From NCBI GenBank assembly GCA_913009535.1, contig CAJVXR010000038.1, positions 1 to 12,653 of the forward strand: DNA of 12,653 nucleotides. The letters run 5' to 3'. The notes beneath the pieces are model-generated. The model made no database searches. It was not told where the DNA came from and saw only the letters and a program-made list of their open reading frames with translations. The position numbers were made by a program, and so were the translations under genes. The stretch is from an uncultured Flavobacteriales bacterium. Lineage in GTDB: Bacteria > Bacteroidota > Bacteroidia > Flavobacteriales > Flavobacteriaceae. The number at the start of each line of letters is the position of its first letter. Position 1 is the first letter of the stretch. This document shows, one piece after another, positions 1 to 6,431 of this stretch.

Positions 1-431
1 TCTTTCGTTTTAACTTTCTCAATAACCTTTGTAATCACTCCTCTTTCATTTGTAATAAATGTAGTTCTTAATATACCTTCATATTCTCTACCCATAAATT
101 TTTTAGGACCCCAAACTCCAAAAGAGTTAATAATATCTTTATCTACATCTGCTAATAAAGGGTAAGGAAATCCACCAAACTTTTGTGAAAATGAAGATTG
201 AGATTTAACCTTATCAGCACTAACACCATAGACTGAATAACCATTTTTTGATAATTCAGAAAAATTATCAGACAAATTACATGCTTGAGCAGTACAACCT
301 GGTGTATTAGCCTTAGGATAAAAGAATATGACACACTTTTTAGACGATAAGTCTTCAGTTTTAACAGTATTCCCTTTGTCATCAAGACATTCAAAAACAG
401 GAAGCTTGTCCCCTACTTTTAATAAACCCAT
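1..431 (-). CDS. bcp: Thiol peroxidase of the Bcp/PrxQ peroxiredoxin family, 3' end cut by window edge
   Basis: Thioredoxin-dependent peroxiredoxin that reduces hydrogen peroxide and organic hydroperoxides in the cytoplasm. Reading the minus strand from ATG at 431-429 gives 143 residues with the N-terminus MGLLKVGDKLPVFECLDDKG and the PrxQ active site YPKANTPGCTAQAC. The peroxidatic cysteine is C46 and the resolving cysteine is C51, the C-x4-C spacing of atypical two-cysteine PrxQ enzymes. Other family features are GVSADKV, the FPYPLLAD segment and an FGVWGPKKFMGREYEG block near residues 110-125. The reading frame is still open at base 1; against the usual length of about 150 residues only a short tail is missing. 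It is divergent from nth with a 38-bp gap, so the two share one small promoter region. The start is well supported because the family N-terminus begins at this methionine. I see no defect. Confidence in family is high. Confidence 0.95.
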   Translation of the reverse strand, partial: MGLLKVGDKLPVFECLDDKGNTVKTEDLSSKKCVIFFYPKANTPGCTAQACNLSDNFSELSKNGYSVYGVSADKVKSQSSFSQKFGGFPYPLLADVDKDIINSFGVWGPKKFMGREYEGILRTTFITNERGVITKVIEKVKTK

Positions 432-445
432 AATTGCTATATTTG
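418..445 (+). promoter_or_regulatory. Predicted promoter of nth (-7 TATATTTG)
   Basis: TATATTTG at 438-445 matches the Bacteroidota -7 consensus TAnnTTTG exactly and puts transcription start near 452, about 18 nt before the nth ATG at 470. The -33 position holds only TTTA (418-421), 17 bases upstream, inside the first codons of the divergent bcp gene. The -7 match is solid; the -33 match is poor. Confidence 0.45.
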
Positions 446-455
446 AAATTGAAAG

Positions 456-485
456 TAAATATAATATAAATGAATAAAAAGGAAA
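456..485 (-). promoter_or_regulatory. Possible promoter of bcp
   Basis: On the minus strand TATATTTA (463-456) is one base off the Bacteroidota -7 element TAnnTTTG, with TTTC (485-482) 18 bases upstream in place of the -33 TTTG. The predicted start near 449 leaves a leader of about 18 nt before the ATG at 431. Both elements are imperfect, so this is a weak call. Confidence 0.3.
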
Positions 486-1123
486 GTATAAAATTCATAA
501 TAGATGAACTGGAAAAAAAATATCCTAAAGTTCCTGTACCATTAGACCACAAAGACCCTTATACACTTTTAATAGCGGTACTTCTTTCAGCTCAATGTAC
601 TGATGTTAGAGTAAATAAAATAACACCAATTTTGTTTAAAAAAGCAGACAACCCATATGATATGATTAAAATGTCTGTAGAAGAAATCAAAGCTATAATA
701 AGACCATGTGGCCTGTCTCCAATGAAAAGTAAAGGAATTCACGGACTATCTGAAATCATAATTAATAAGCACAATGGTAAGGTGCCTGCAGACTTTGACC
801 TTTTAGAGGAACTTCCTGCAGTTGGGCATAAAACTGCTGGTGTCGTCATGTCTCAAGCATTTAAGGTGCCTGCATTCCCAGTAGATACGCATATACATAG
901 ACTTCTTTACAGATGGAAGATATCAACAGGTAAAAATGTAAAAAAAACTGAAGAAGATGCTAAAAAAGCATTTCCAAAAGATTTGTGGAACAAGTTACAT
1001 TTACAAATTATATGGTATGGTAGAGAATATTCACCAGCTCGAGGTTGGGATTTAAGCAAAGATATTATAACAAATAAAATTGGTAGAAAGAAAATAATTA
1101 ATGACTACCTAAAGTCTAATTAA
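470..1123 (+). CDS. nth: Endonuclease III (DNA glycosylase/AP lyase), variant without the iron-sulfur cluster cysteines
   Basis: Base-excision repair enzyme that removes oxidised pyrimidines and nicks the strand by beta-elimination. The 217-residue protein has the family N-terminal helix block with LLSAQCTDVRVN (about 38-49), the helix-hairpin-helix with LPAVGHKTAGVV carrying the catalytic lysine K121, and VDTHIHR with the catalytic aspartate D139; these correspond to K120 and D138 of the E. coli enzyme. The C-terminal region, where E. coli Nth has the C-x6-C-x2-C-x5-C [4Fe-4S] loop, reads GREYSPARGWDLSKD and has no cysteine at all; the only cysteines are C43 and C81. The fold is otherwise full length, so this looks like a natural cluster-less lineage and not a truncation. 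It is divergent from bcp and convergent with the sigma factor gene, and is probably monocistronic, ending at the hairpin near 1183-1206. Confidence 0.95.
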   Translation: MNKKESIKFIIDELEKKYPKVPVPLDHKDPYTLLIAVLLSAQCTDVRVNKITPILFKKADNPYDMIKMSVEEIKAIIRPCGLSPMKSKGIHGLSEIIINKHNGKVPADFDLLEELPAVGHKTAGVVMSQAFKVPAFPVDTHIHRLLYRWKISTGKNVKKTEEDAKKAFPKDLWNKLHLQIIWYGREYSPARGWDLSKDIITNKIGRKKIINDYLKSN

Positions 1124-1182
1124 GATTTATTTCTATCTGACCAAAATTTAAGCTTATAATATTTAATGATTTTGAATAGTCT

Positions 1183-1209
1183 AAAAGAAACTTAATTGTT
1201 TCTTTTTTT
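1183..1209. terminator. Hairpin terminator between nth and the convergent sigma gene
   Basis: Bases 1183-1191 (AAAAGAAAC) pair perfectly with 1198-1206 (GTTTCTTTT) around the loop TTAATT, and a run of seven T occupies 1203-1209. The stem is 9 bp but has only two G-C pairs. It lies 60 nt after the nth stop and about 95 nt after the sigma-factor stop, so it may serve both strands; the T run favours the nth direction. The rest of the 177-nt gap (1124-1300) shows nothing else I can name. Confidence 0.5.
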
Positions 1210-1300
1210 GGATTTAAATTTGATGATTGTAAGTCTTTTTTAAAGTAATTTTTTTGCATATTATATTTTTATTTATAACGAGCAAAATATTAATTTATTG

Positions 1301-1888
1301 TTATCTAGTAAGAGATATGTTTTTTTTAGAAATAATACTTCTTAGATTTATAAGTGCATATCGCATTCTCCCTAATGAAGTATTGATACTAACCCCAGTT
1401 TTATTTGAAATTTCCTTAAAACTTAAATCATTATAAAACCTATATACTAAAACCTCTTTTTGGTCAGCAGGTAGTAGCTCTATTAGGTCTCTAACATCGT
1501 TATCTATTTGATTTTTTATCAAATTATCTTCAGCATCAAGAGAATTATCTTTTAAAACTGAAAATATATCAAAACTGTCAGAGCTTTGAAATTTTTGAAG
1601 TCTCTTATTTTTTCTAAAATGATCGATTACTAAATTATGAGCTATTCTCATAACCCATGAGACAAATTTACCTTCCTCATTATAATTGCCCAATTTTAAA
1701 GTTCTAATAACTTTTATAAAAGTATCTTGAAAAACATCTTCTGTCAAATCTCTATCTAATATTTTAGAATAAATAAAATTGTAAAGCTTTTGTTTATGTC
1801 TTTTTATTAATATTTCAAGACAAAACTCGTCACCTTTTAAATAATCACTAATTAACTGAGAATCTGAAAATTTGTACTTATTAACCAT
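1301..1888 (-). CDS. ECF-like sigma-70 family RNA polymerase sigma factor
   Basis: An alternative sigma factor directing RNA polymerase to a regulon that cannot be named from this window. The 195-residue protein has two domains. Sigma-2 spans about residues 25-97, with the core-binding DVFQDTFIKV (51-60) and the -10-recognition helix containing GKFVSWVMRIAHNLVIDHFR (73-92). Sigma-4 spans about 135-185, with LPADQKEVLVYRFYNDLS followed by the helix-turn-helix FKEISNKTGVSINTSLGRMR (157-176). The linker of about 35 residues between them is acidic and serine-rich. There is no region 1 or 3, as expected for group 4 (ECF). No anti-sigma gene (FecR, RsiW or zinc-binding type) adjoins it; the neighbours are nth and uvrA. 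The ATG at 1888 is the only good start, since nearby upstream ATGs are out of frame. Its promoter is strong and the leader is about 90 nt long. It may belong to the widely conserved SigX-like flavobacterial group, which I cannot confirm. Confidence 0.9.
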   Translation of the reverse strand: MVNKYKFSDSQLISDYLKGDEFCLEILIKRHKQKLYNFIYSKILDRDLTEDVFQDTFIKVIRTLKLGNYNEEGKFVSWVMRIAHNLVIDHFRKNKRLQKFQSSDSFDIFSVLKDNSLDAEDNLIKNQIDNDVRDLIELLPADQKEVLVYRFYNDLSFKEISNKTGVSINTSLGRMRYALINLRSIISKKNISLTR

Positions 1889-1960
1889 AACATTACATTT
1901 TTACACAACAAGAAATTGTGATTTGTTTAAACTAAAAATTTAAAAAAAGTAATGTTATTC

Positions 1961-2002
1961 TATAGGCTTATGATTAATTGTTATATTCAAATATAGGCTT
2001 AT
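1961..2002. repeat. 11-bp direct repeat in the sigma/uvrA divergent region, candidate operator
   Basis: TATAGGCTTAT occurs at 1961-1971 and again at 1992-2002, a centre-to-centre period of 31 bp or about three helical turns. The right copy abuts and partly overlaps the -7 element of the sigma promoter; the left copy lies just downstream of the predicted start. Two phased copies around a promoter suggest a dimeric or paired repressor site, but no regulator is known. Confidence 0.4.
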
Positions 2003-2018
2003 TCATTTAATTTCCAAA
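1988..2018 (-). promoter_or_regulatory. Promoter of the sigma factor gene (TTTG-N19-TATATTTG)
   Basis: On the minus strand TTTG (2018-2015) and TATATTTG (1995-1988) are separated by 19 bases, an exact match to the Bacteroidota housekeeping promoter in both elements and spacing. The predicted start near 1981 gives a leader of about 93 nt before ATG 1888, unusually long next to the 10-20 nt leaders seen elsewhere here. The -7 element sits inside a 14-bp inverted repeat, TATATT-CA-AATATA (1982-1995). Confidence 0.65.
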
Positions 2019-2045
2019 AAAAGTAATAAAAAAGTAATCTTTAAG

Positions 2046-2075
2046 TTCGGATAGATTTAATATATATTATATTTG
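2046..2075 (+). promoter_or_regulatory. Predicted promoter of uvrA (-7 TATATTTG)
   Basis: TATATTTG at 2068-2075 matches the Bacteroidota -7 element exactly. TTCG (2046-2049), 18 bases upstream, is one base off the -33 TTTG. The predicted start near 2082 leaves about 20 nt before ATG 2103, including a purine-rich AGGGG (2093-2097) that could help ribosome binding. The -7 element overlaps an in-frame TTG at 2073, which argues against that codon as the start of uvrA. I see no LexA-type SOS box, but the SOS motif of this lineage is not one I can assert. Confidence 0.6.
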
Positions 2076-2102
2076 AAATTATTAAGATTTATAGGGGTAT
2101 AT

Positions 2103-4868
2103 ATGAAGAAAAGTAGTAAAAAAAATATTTATATAAAGGGGGCTAAACTTCATAATTTAAAAAATATTGATGTTGAAATACCAAGAAATAAATTAACTGT
2201 TATAACTGGATTGTCTGGCTCAGGTAAATCTACCCTAGCTTTTGACACTTTATATGCAGAAGGTCAAAGAAAATATGTTGAGAGTTTATCAAGTTATGCA
2301 AGGCAGTTTTTAGGTAAATTAGACAAACCTAAGGTTGATTATATTTCAGGAATTTCACCTGCGATAGCTATAGAACAAAAAGTAAACACAACTAATCCTA
2401 GGTCAACTGTTGGAACAAGCACCGAAATATATGACTATTTAAAACTTCTGTATGCAAGAATTGGAAAAACATACTCTCCTACTTCTAATAATATTGTTAA
2501 AAAAGATAGTGTAACAGACATTATTAAATTTGTAAAGGAGTTTGAAATTAATCAAAAACTTCTACTACTATCACCAATAAAAGTCACAGGTAAAAAAGAT
2601 TTCATAGAAAAATTAGATCTATTAAATAACCAAGGCTATAGCCGTGTAAAATATGATGGTAATGTCAGTAAAATTAATGATATAATTTACTCAAAAAATA
2701 ATTCGTTTTATTTAGTTATTGATAGAATAATAACACAAAAAGATGAGTCATTTTACAACAGATTAGCAGACGCTATTGAGATCGCAATATTTGAAGGAAA
2801 TGGAGTTTGTTTAATTGAAGATTTAAAAAACAAATCATCACACAGTTTTAATACCAGATTTGAATTAGATAATCAAGTTTTTTTAGAACCTTCTGTCAAC
2901 CTATTTAGTTTTAATAATCCCTATGGAGCATGTCCTAAATGTGAAGGCTATGGGGATATAGTAGGTATTGACAAAAACCTTGTTATAAAAAACAAAGAGC
3001 TATCAGTTTACAATGATGCAATACTTCCTTGGAAAGGGGAAAAGTTAAGTAAGTATAAAAAAGATTTTATAAATCAGAGTCACAAGTTTAATTTTCCAAT
3101 CCACAAACCTTATCATGAGCTTTCTATTGAGCAAAAAAATCTTTTATTTGAAGGAAATCAATACTTTAAAGGTATTAACGCCTTTTTTAATAAAATAGAA
3201 GCTAAATCTTACAAGATTCAAAACAGAGTTCTTTTGTCCAGATACAGAGGACAAACAATTTGCACTGAATGTCATGGTAATAGATTAAGGCAAGAAACTG
3301 ATTATGTTAAGATTAATGGCAAAGCATTATCTGAGCTAATTAATTTATCAGTTAAAAATTTATTAATATTTTTTAAAGATTTAAAGTTAAATGATTCAGA
3401 TAAGGAAATTTCTAAAAGAATTTTAATCGAAATTATTTCTAGATTAAATTACTTAATTAATGTTGGTTTAGACTATTTGACTCTTAACAGAAAGTCTAAA
3501 AGTTTATCCGGTGGAGAAAGTCAGAGAATTAATATAGCTACTTCTTTGGGAAGTAGTTTAGTTGGCTCTTTATATATACTAGATGAACCTAGTATAGGTT
3601 TGCACTCAAATGATTCTTTAAAATTAATTAAAGTTTTAAAGTCCTTAAGAGATTTAGGTAATACAGTTATTGTTGTAGAACATGATCACGATATCATGAA
3701 ACAAGCTGACCACATAATTGATATAGGACCTAAGGCAGGCTCAGAAGGTGGTAATTTGATGGCTGAAGGTACCTTTAAACAGTTCCTTAAACAAAAGTCA
3801 ATAACTGCAAGTTATTTAAATAAAGAAAAAGAAATATCTGTTCCAAAAATTAGAAGAAGTAGTAAAAAACATATAAAAATTTTTGGAGCTAGAGAAAATA
3901 ATTTAAAAAACATTAATATTAGTATACCACTAGGAGTTATCACAACTGTTACAGGCGTATCTGGATGTGGAAAAAGCTCGTTAGTTAGAAATATCTTATA
4001 TCCTGCTTTACAAAACGAACTAGGGATATACGAAAACAAGCCTGGAGATTATACAAAAATTGATGGTGATATAGACAGTATAGATTTTGTGGAATTTATA
4101 AATCAAAATCCTATTGGAAGATCCTCTAGATCAAATCCTGTGACTTATATAAAAGCATATGATGAAATTAGAAATCTTTTTTCTAACCATAAATTAAGTA
4201 AACAAAGGGGTTATAAGGCAAAACATTTTTCTTTTAATGTTGATGGTGGCAGATGTGACAAATGTAAAGGAGATGGAGAGATAACAATTGAAATGCAGTT
4301 CATGGCAGATGTTCATTTAATTTGTGACGATTGCAAAGGGAGTAGATTCAAAAGAGAAATTCTAGATGTAAAATTTTCGGAAAAGAATATATATGATGTT
4401 TTAAATATGACAATCAATGATTCATTAGAGTTTTTTGAAAAATCTAATGAAAATAAAATCTATAGAAAATTATTACCCCTAAAAAATGTTGGTCTTGGAT
4501 ATGTTAAATTAGGACAAAGCTCCTCTACTCTTTCTGGTGGTGAAGCTCAAAGGATTAAATTAGCGTCATTTTTAGGTAAGGCTAATCAAACTAAAAAAGG
4601 AGTGTTCATATTTGATGAACCAACTACTGGTTTACATACAGATGACATAAAAAAATTATTAAAATCTTTCAATGCATTAGTTGATTTAGGTAACACTATA
4701 GTAATTGTTGAACATAATTTAGAGCTGATAAAGTGTTCGGATCATATAATTGATTTAGGTCCAGTTGGTGGAGAAAAGGGTGGTCGCTTGATTGTTAAGG
4801 GTAAGCCTGAGTTTATAATAAAAAATAATGAATCATTAACTGCTAAATATTTAAAAGAATATTTGTAA
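2103..4868 (+). CDS. uvrA: Excinuclease ABC subunit A, damage-recognition ATPase
   Basis: UvrA dimerises, scans DNA for bulky lesions and loads UvrB in nucleotide excision repair. The 921-residue protein is close to the usual 930-950. The first ABC half has Walker A GLSGSGKS (36-43), a zinc module with C277, C280, C387 and C390, signature LSGGESQ (468-474) and Walker B ILDEP (D494, E495). The second half has Walker A GVSGCGKS (618-625), the essential zinc finger C718-x2-C721-x19-C741-x2-C744, signature LSGGEAQ (810-816) and Walker B IFDEP (D838, E839). All key residues are intact, so it should be active; the length and complete insertion domains argue against a UvrA2-type paralogue. ATG 2103 is chosen over an in-frame TTG ten codons upstream because the promoter -7 element covers that TTG and the family N-terminus begins near here. 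It is divergent from the sigma gene and followed by a sigma-54 site and a strong terminator. Confidence 0.97.
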   Translation: MKKSSKKNIYIKGAKLHNLKNIDVEIPRNKLTVITGLSGSGKSTLAFDTLYAEGQRKYVESLSSYARQFLGKLDKPKVDYISGISPAIAIEQKVNTTNPRSTVGTSTEIYDYLKLLYARIGKTYSPTSNNIVKKDSVTDIIKFVKEFEINQKLLLLSPIKVTGKKDFIEKLDLLNNQGYSRVKYDGNVSKINDIIYSKNNSFYLVIDRIITQKDESFYNRLADAIEIAIFEGNGVCLIEDLKNKSSHSFNTRFELDNQVFLEPSVNLFSFNNPYGACPKCEGYGDIVGIDKNLVIKNKELSVYNDAILPWKGEKLSKYKKDFINQSHKFNFPIHKPYHELSIEQKNLLFEGNQYFKGINAFFNKIEAKSYKIQNRVLLSRYRGQTICTECHGNRLRQETDYVKINGKALSELINLSVKNLLIFFKDLKLNDSDKEISKRILIEIISRLNYLINVGLDYLTLNRKSKSLSGGESQRINIATSLGSSLVGSLYILDEPSIGLHSNDSLKLIKVLKSLRDLGNTVIVVEHDHDIMKQADHIIDIGPKAGSEGGNLMAEGTFKQFLKQKSITASYLNKEKEISVPKIRRSSKKHIKIFGARENNLKNINISIPLGVITTVTGVSGCGKSSLVRNILYPALQNELGIYENKPGDYTKIDGDIDSIDFVEFINQNPIGRSSRSNPVTYIKAYDEIRNLFSNHKLSKQRGYKAKHFSFNVDGGRCDKCKGDGEITIEMQFMADVHLICDDCKGSRFKREILDVKFSEKNIYDVLNMTINDSLEFFEKSNENKIYRKLLPLKNVGLGYVKLGQSSSTLSGGEAQRIKLASFLGKANQTKKGVFIFDEPTTGLHTDDIKKLLKSFNALVDLGNTIVIVEHNLELIKCSDHIIDLGPVGGEKGGRLIVKGKPEFIIKNNESLTAKYLKEYL

Positions 4869-4879
4869 AAATTAATCTT

Positions 4880-4895
4880 TGGCACACTCTTTGCA
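4880..4895 (+). promoter_or_regulatory. Sigma-54 (RpoN) promoter, near-perfect
   Basis: TGGCAC (4880-4885), five bases, then TTGCA (4891-4895) reproduces the sigma-54 -24/-12 consensus TGGCAC-N5-TTGCW, with the invariant GG and GC exactly 12 bases apart. It begins 12 bases after the uvrA stop, in non-coding DNA. With GC at -13/-12, transcription should start near 4906 on the plus strand. There is no protein gene on that strand before the terminator at 4941-4978, so the natural product is a small RNA. No enhancer-binding protein gene or obvious enhancer repeat is visible nearby; upstream sequence is uvrA coding. Confidence 0.6.
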
Positions 4896-4906
4896 TTAAA
4901 TTTAAA

Positions 4907-4938
4907 AGTTAGTTTAATTTATTAGATAGTTAGTTTAA
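4907..4938 (+). repeat. Tandem 11-base repeat AGTTAGTTTAA inside the candidate small RNA
   Basis: AGTTAGTTTAA occurs at 4907-4917 and 4928-4938, identical in both copies with a 21-base period. The first copy begins at the predicted 5' end of the RNA and the second ends just before the hairpin. Both would be single-stranded in the RNA, which is what repeated seed regions look like. As DNA, 21 bp is two helical turns, so a protein site is also possible. Confidence 0.55.
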
Positions 4939-4940
4939 AA

Positions 4941-4978
4941 CCTTGCAAAACTTCTTGAAGTTTGCAAGGTTTTTTTTT
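4941..4978 (+). terminator. Strong intrinsic terminator, probably shared by uvrA and the candidate sRNA
   Basis: CCTTGCAAA (4941-4949) pairs with TTTGCAAGG (4961-4969); after one bulged A (4950), CTT (4951-4953) pairs with AAG (4958-4960) around the loop CTTG. Nine T follow at 4970-4978. This is a classic Rho-independent terminator for the plus strand, 72 nt after the uvrA stop. The T run overlaps the stop codon (TAA, 4979-4977) of the convergent flippase gene. The minus-strand side has only four T, so it is a weaker terminator for the glycan operon. Confidence 0.9.
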
Positions 4979-6431
4979 ATTTCCCCAGGAACTTATTCGT
5001 AAGATTATTAATATCAACAGAAAACTTTAAAAAGACAACAATTGATATATATACAAATGAAACAAGAATAGAATTTAAAATAATATTTAAAAACGGATCG
5101 AAGTCAAAATTTACATAGAACGATATTAAAAAACCAACTAAAATAAGTGAGATTACTTTGAAAGTATTTATAGTTACAGGATGTAATTTAAATTTTTTAT
5201 ATACATAGTAAACCTTTACTGAATTATACAAACAAACAGCTATTAAAGAAGATATAGCAGCTCCTTCAATTCCATATAAAGGAATAAGAATATAGTTTAA
5301 GTAAATTGTTGTAAAAATCAATATTGCTCCTATAAATACAATGAAATTGTAATATTTACTATTGAAGATAATCCCATCTATATTTCCTAAAAATGCATTA
5401 TAAAGTTTTGTAAAAGAAATAATAAGCACTACGTAATAACCTTCCTTGTAAGTAATGGGAATAAAAGAATAGAAATCACTAAGGTTAAATACTATTAATA
5501 GAAAAACTAGTCCACAAATAATCAATAAATTTAAGCTAGATTTTTGATATAAAATCCCTAAATCAGTGAAATTCTTATCATTTAGTAACTTTGAGCTAAG
5601 TGGATTGGCAATTTGAAATAAAGATCTTCTAGGTACAGTAATTAATGAACATATATATATTGCAACAGCATAGTAAGCTACCTTAGAAATATCTAAATAT
5701 TTTGCAATCATGAATTTATCAACCTCTAAAACAATATTAGCAACAGCTCCTGCAAGACAGATTATAATTAAATACCTAATTATTTGATTTAAATTCTTTG
5801 ACTTTTTTAATTTAAAATGAAATGGGTTATTTCTTAAAGAATAAACCATCATTATTAAAGTTCTTATCACATATACACATAAAACACACAATATAAATTC
5901 TTGCTCGTTTATAAACTGATAATGAATTAAAAAAAATAATAAAAAAATTAAAATTCTATGAAAAATTTCTTTTAAAAAATTCCCAAAAACAGAAATTAAT
6001 TTGATTTTGACTAGAGAATAAAAAACTTCAAAATAGGCAAAACTAAAAGCTGTAATAATTATTACCCAAATATTGGTGCTTGTGATATAAACATTTTGTG
6101 GGAGAAAATATTTAATAAAATCCATAGATGTTAATCCTAGAAAAACTAAAATGATTACGCTGATTAAAGGAATGATTAACATTGTACTTAAAAAGTAGTT
6201 TTTTTCATCAGGCGTATTATAAAAGGAGTAGAATTTAATTATAGCATTATGAGTGCCTAGTGAGATAAACGGTAACATAATAGTTGCTGTAGAAATAATA
6301 AAAGCTAAAAGACCATGGTACTCATCAGATAAAAAATAAGTATACAAAAACAATACGTTAAAAGCACCTAAAATAAATCCGACATAAGTAGAGATTGTAT
6401 TTTTAATTGATTGTCTAATTACTATACCCAT
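4977..6431 (-). CDS. Wzx-like oligosaccharide flippase (polysaccharide biosynthesis protein)
   Basis: An integral inner-membrane protein of 484 residues, almost entirely hydrophobic, with about 12-14 membrane helices by eye. It fits the MOP superfamily (Wzx/PST-type lipid-linked oligosaccharide flippases), which move undecaprenyl-linked glycans from the cytoplasmic to the periplasmic face. Features seen are the N-terminal RQSIKNTISTYVGFILGAFN start typical of these proteins, an early LGTHNAIIKFYS segment (about 58-69), VDKFMIAKYL in the middle helix bundle and GIEGAAISSLIA in the late part. It is the last gene of the four-gene minus-strand operon: its ATG overlaps the stop of the glycosyltransferase by one base (TAATG at 6433-6429), implying translational coupling. 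Substrate is unknown; the coupling suggests it exports a glycan built by the upstream enzymes. Family confidence is good, the substrate is inference. Confidence 0.85.
   Translation of the reverse strand: MGIVIRQSIKNTISTYVGFILGAFNVLFLYTYFLSDEYHGLLAFIISTATIMLPFISLGTHNAIIKFYSFYNTPDEKNYFLSTMLIIPLISVIILVFLGLTSMDFIKYFLPQNVYITSTNIWVIIITAFSFAYFEVFYSLVKIKLISVFGNFLKEIFHRILIFLLFFLIHYQFINEQEFILCVLCVYVIRTLIMMVYSLRNNPFHFKLKKSKNLNQIIRYLIIICLAGAVANIVLEVDKFMIAKYLDISKVAYYAVAIYICSLITVPRRSLFQIANPLSSKLLNDKNFTDLGILYQKSSLNLLIICGLVFLLIVFNLSDFYSFIPITYKEGYYVVLIISFTKLYNAFLGNIDGIIFNSKYYNFIVFIGAILIFTTIYLNYILIPLYGIEGAAISSLIAVCLYNSVKVYYVYKKFKLHPVTINTFKVISLILVGFLISFYVNFDFDPFLNIILNSILVSFVYISIVVFLKFSVDINNLTNKFLGK

Larger units (their letters stand above)
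4906..4978 (+). ncRNA. Candidate sigma-54-dependent small RNA of about 73 nt
   Basis: Predicted from three linked signals: the sigma-54 promoter with expected start near 4906, a 35-nt AT-rich 5' part with two copies of AGTTAGTTTAA, and a 29-base hairpin with a nine-T tail ending at 4978. A single-stranded 5' segment followed by an intrinsic terminator is the typical layout of bacterial trans-acting sRNAs. No ATG-started reading frame of useful length lies inside. I do not recognise the RNA as a known family. The alternative is that the hairpin is only the uvrA terminator and the promoter match is fortuitous or remnant. Confidence 0.45.

Noticed and set aside
152..394. Second minus-strand frame inside bcp
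   Set aside because: Bcp in the neighbouring frame has an intact PrxQ active site; this frame gives a low-complexity hydrophobic product.
1254..1436. Plus-strand open frame of 60 codons
   Set aside because: It overlaps the 3' end of the well-supported sigma-factor gene on the other strand, has no family resemblance and no promoter-like sequence.
1904..1920. Small hairpin CACAA/TTGTG in the sigma-factor leader
   Set aside because: A 5-bp stem with a 7-base loop is too weak to call a riboswitch, thermometer or attenuator without comparative data.
3812..4039. Minus-strand open frame of 75 codons inside uvrA
   Set aside because: It is antisense to the second UvrA ATPase domain, whose codons are fully explained by conserved motifs.
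4880..4895. Sigma-54 site as a promoter for antisense transcription of the flippase gene
   Set aside because: The strong terminator with a nine-T tail (4941-4978) lies between the site and the body of that gene, so a short RNA is the simpler product.
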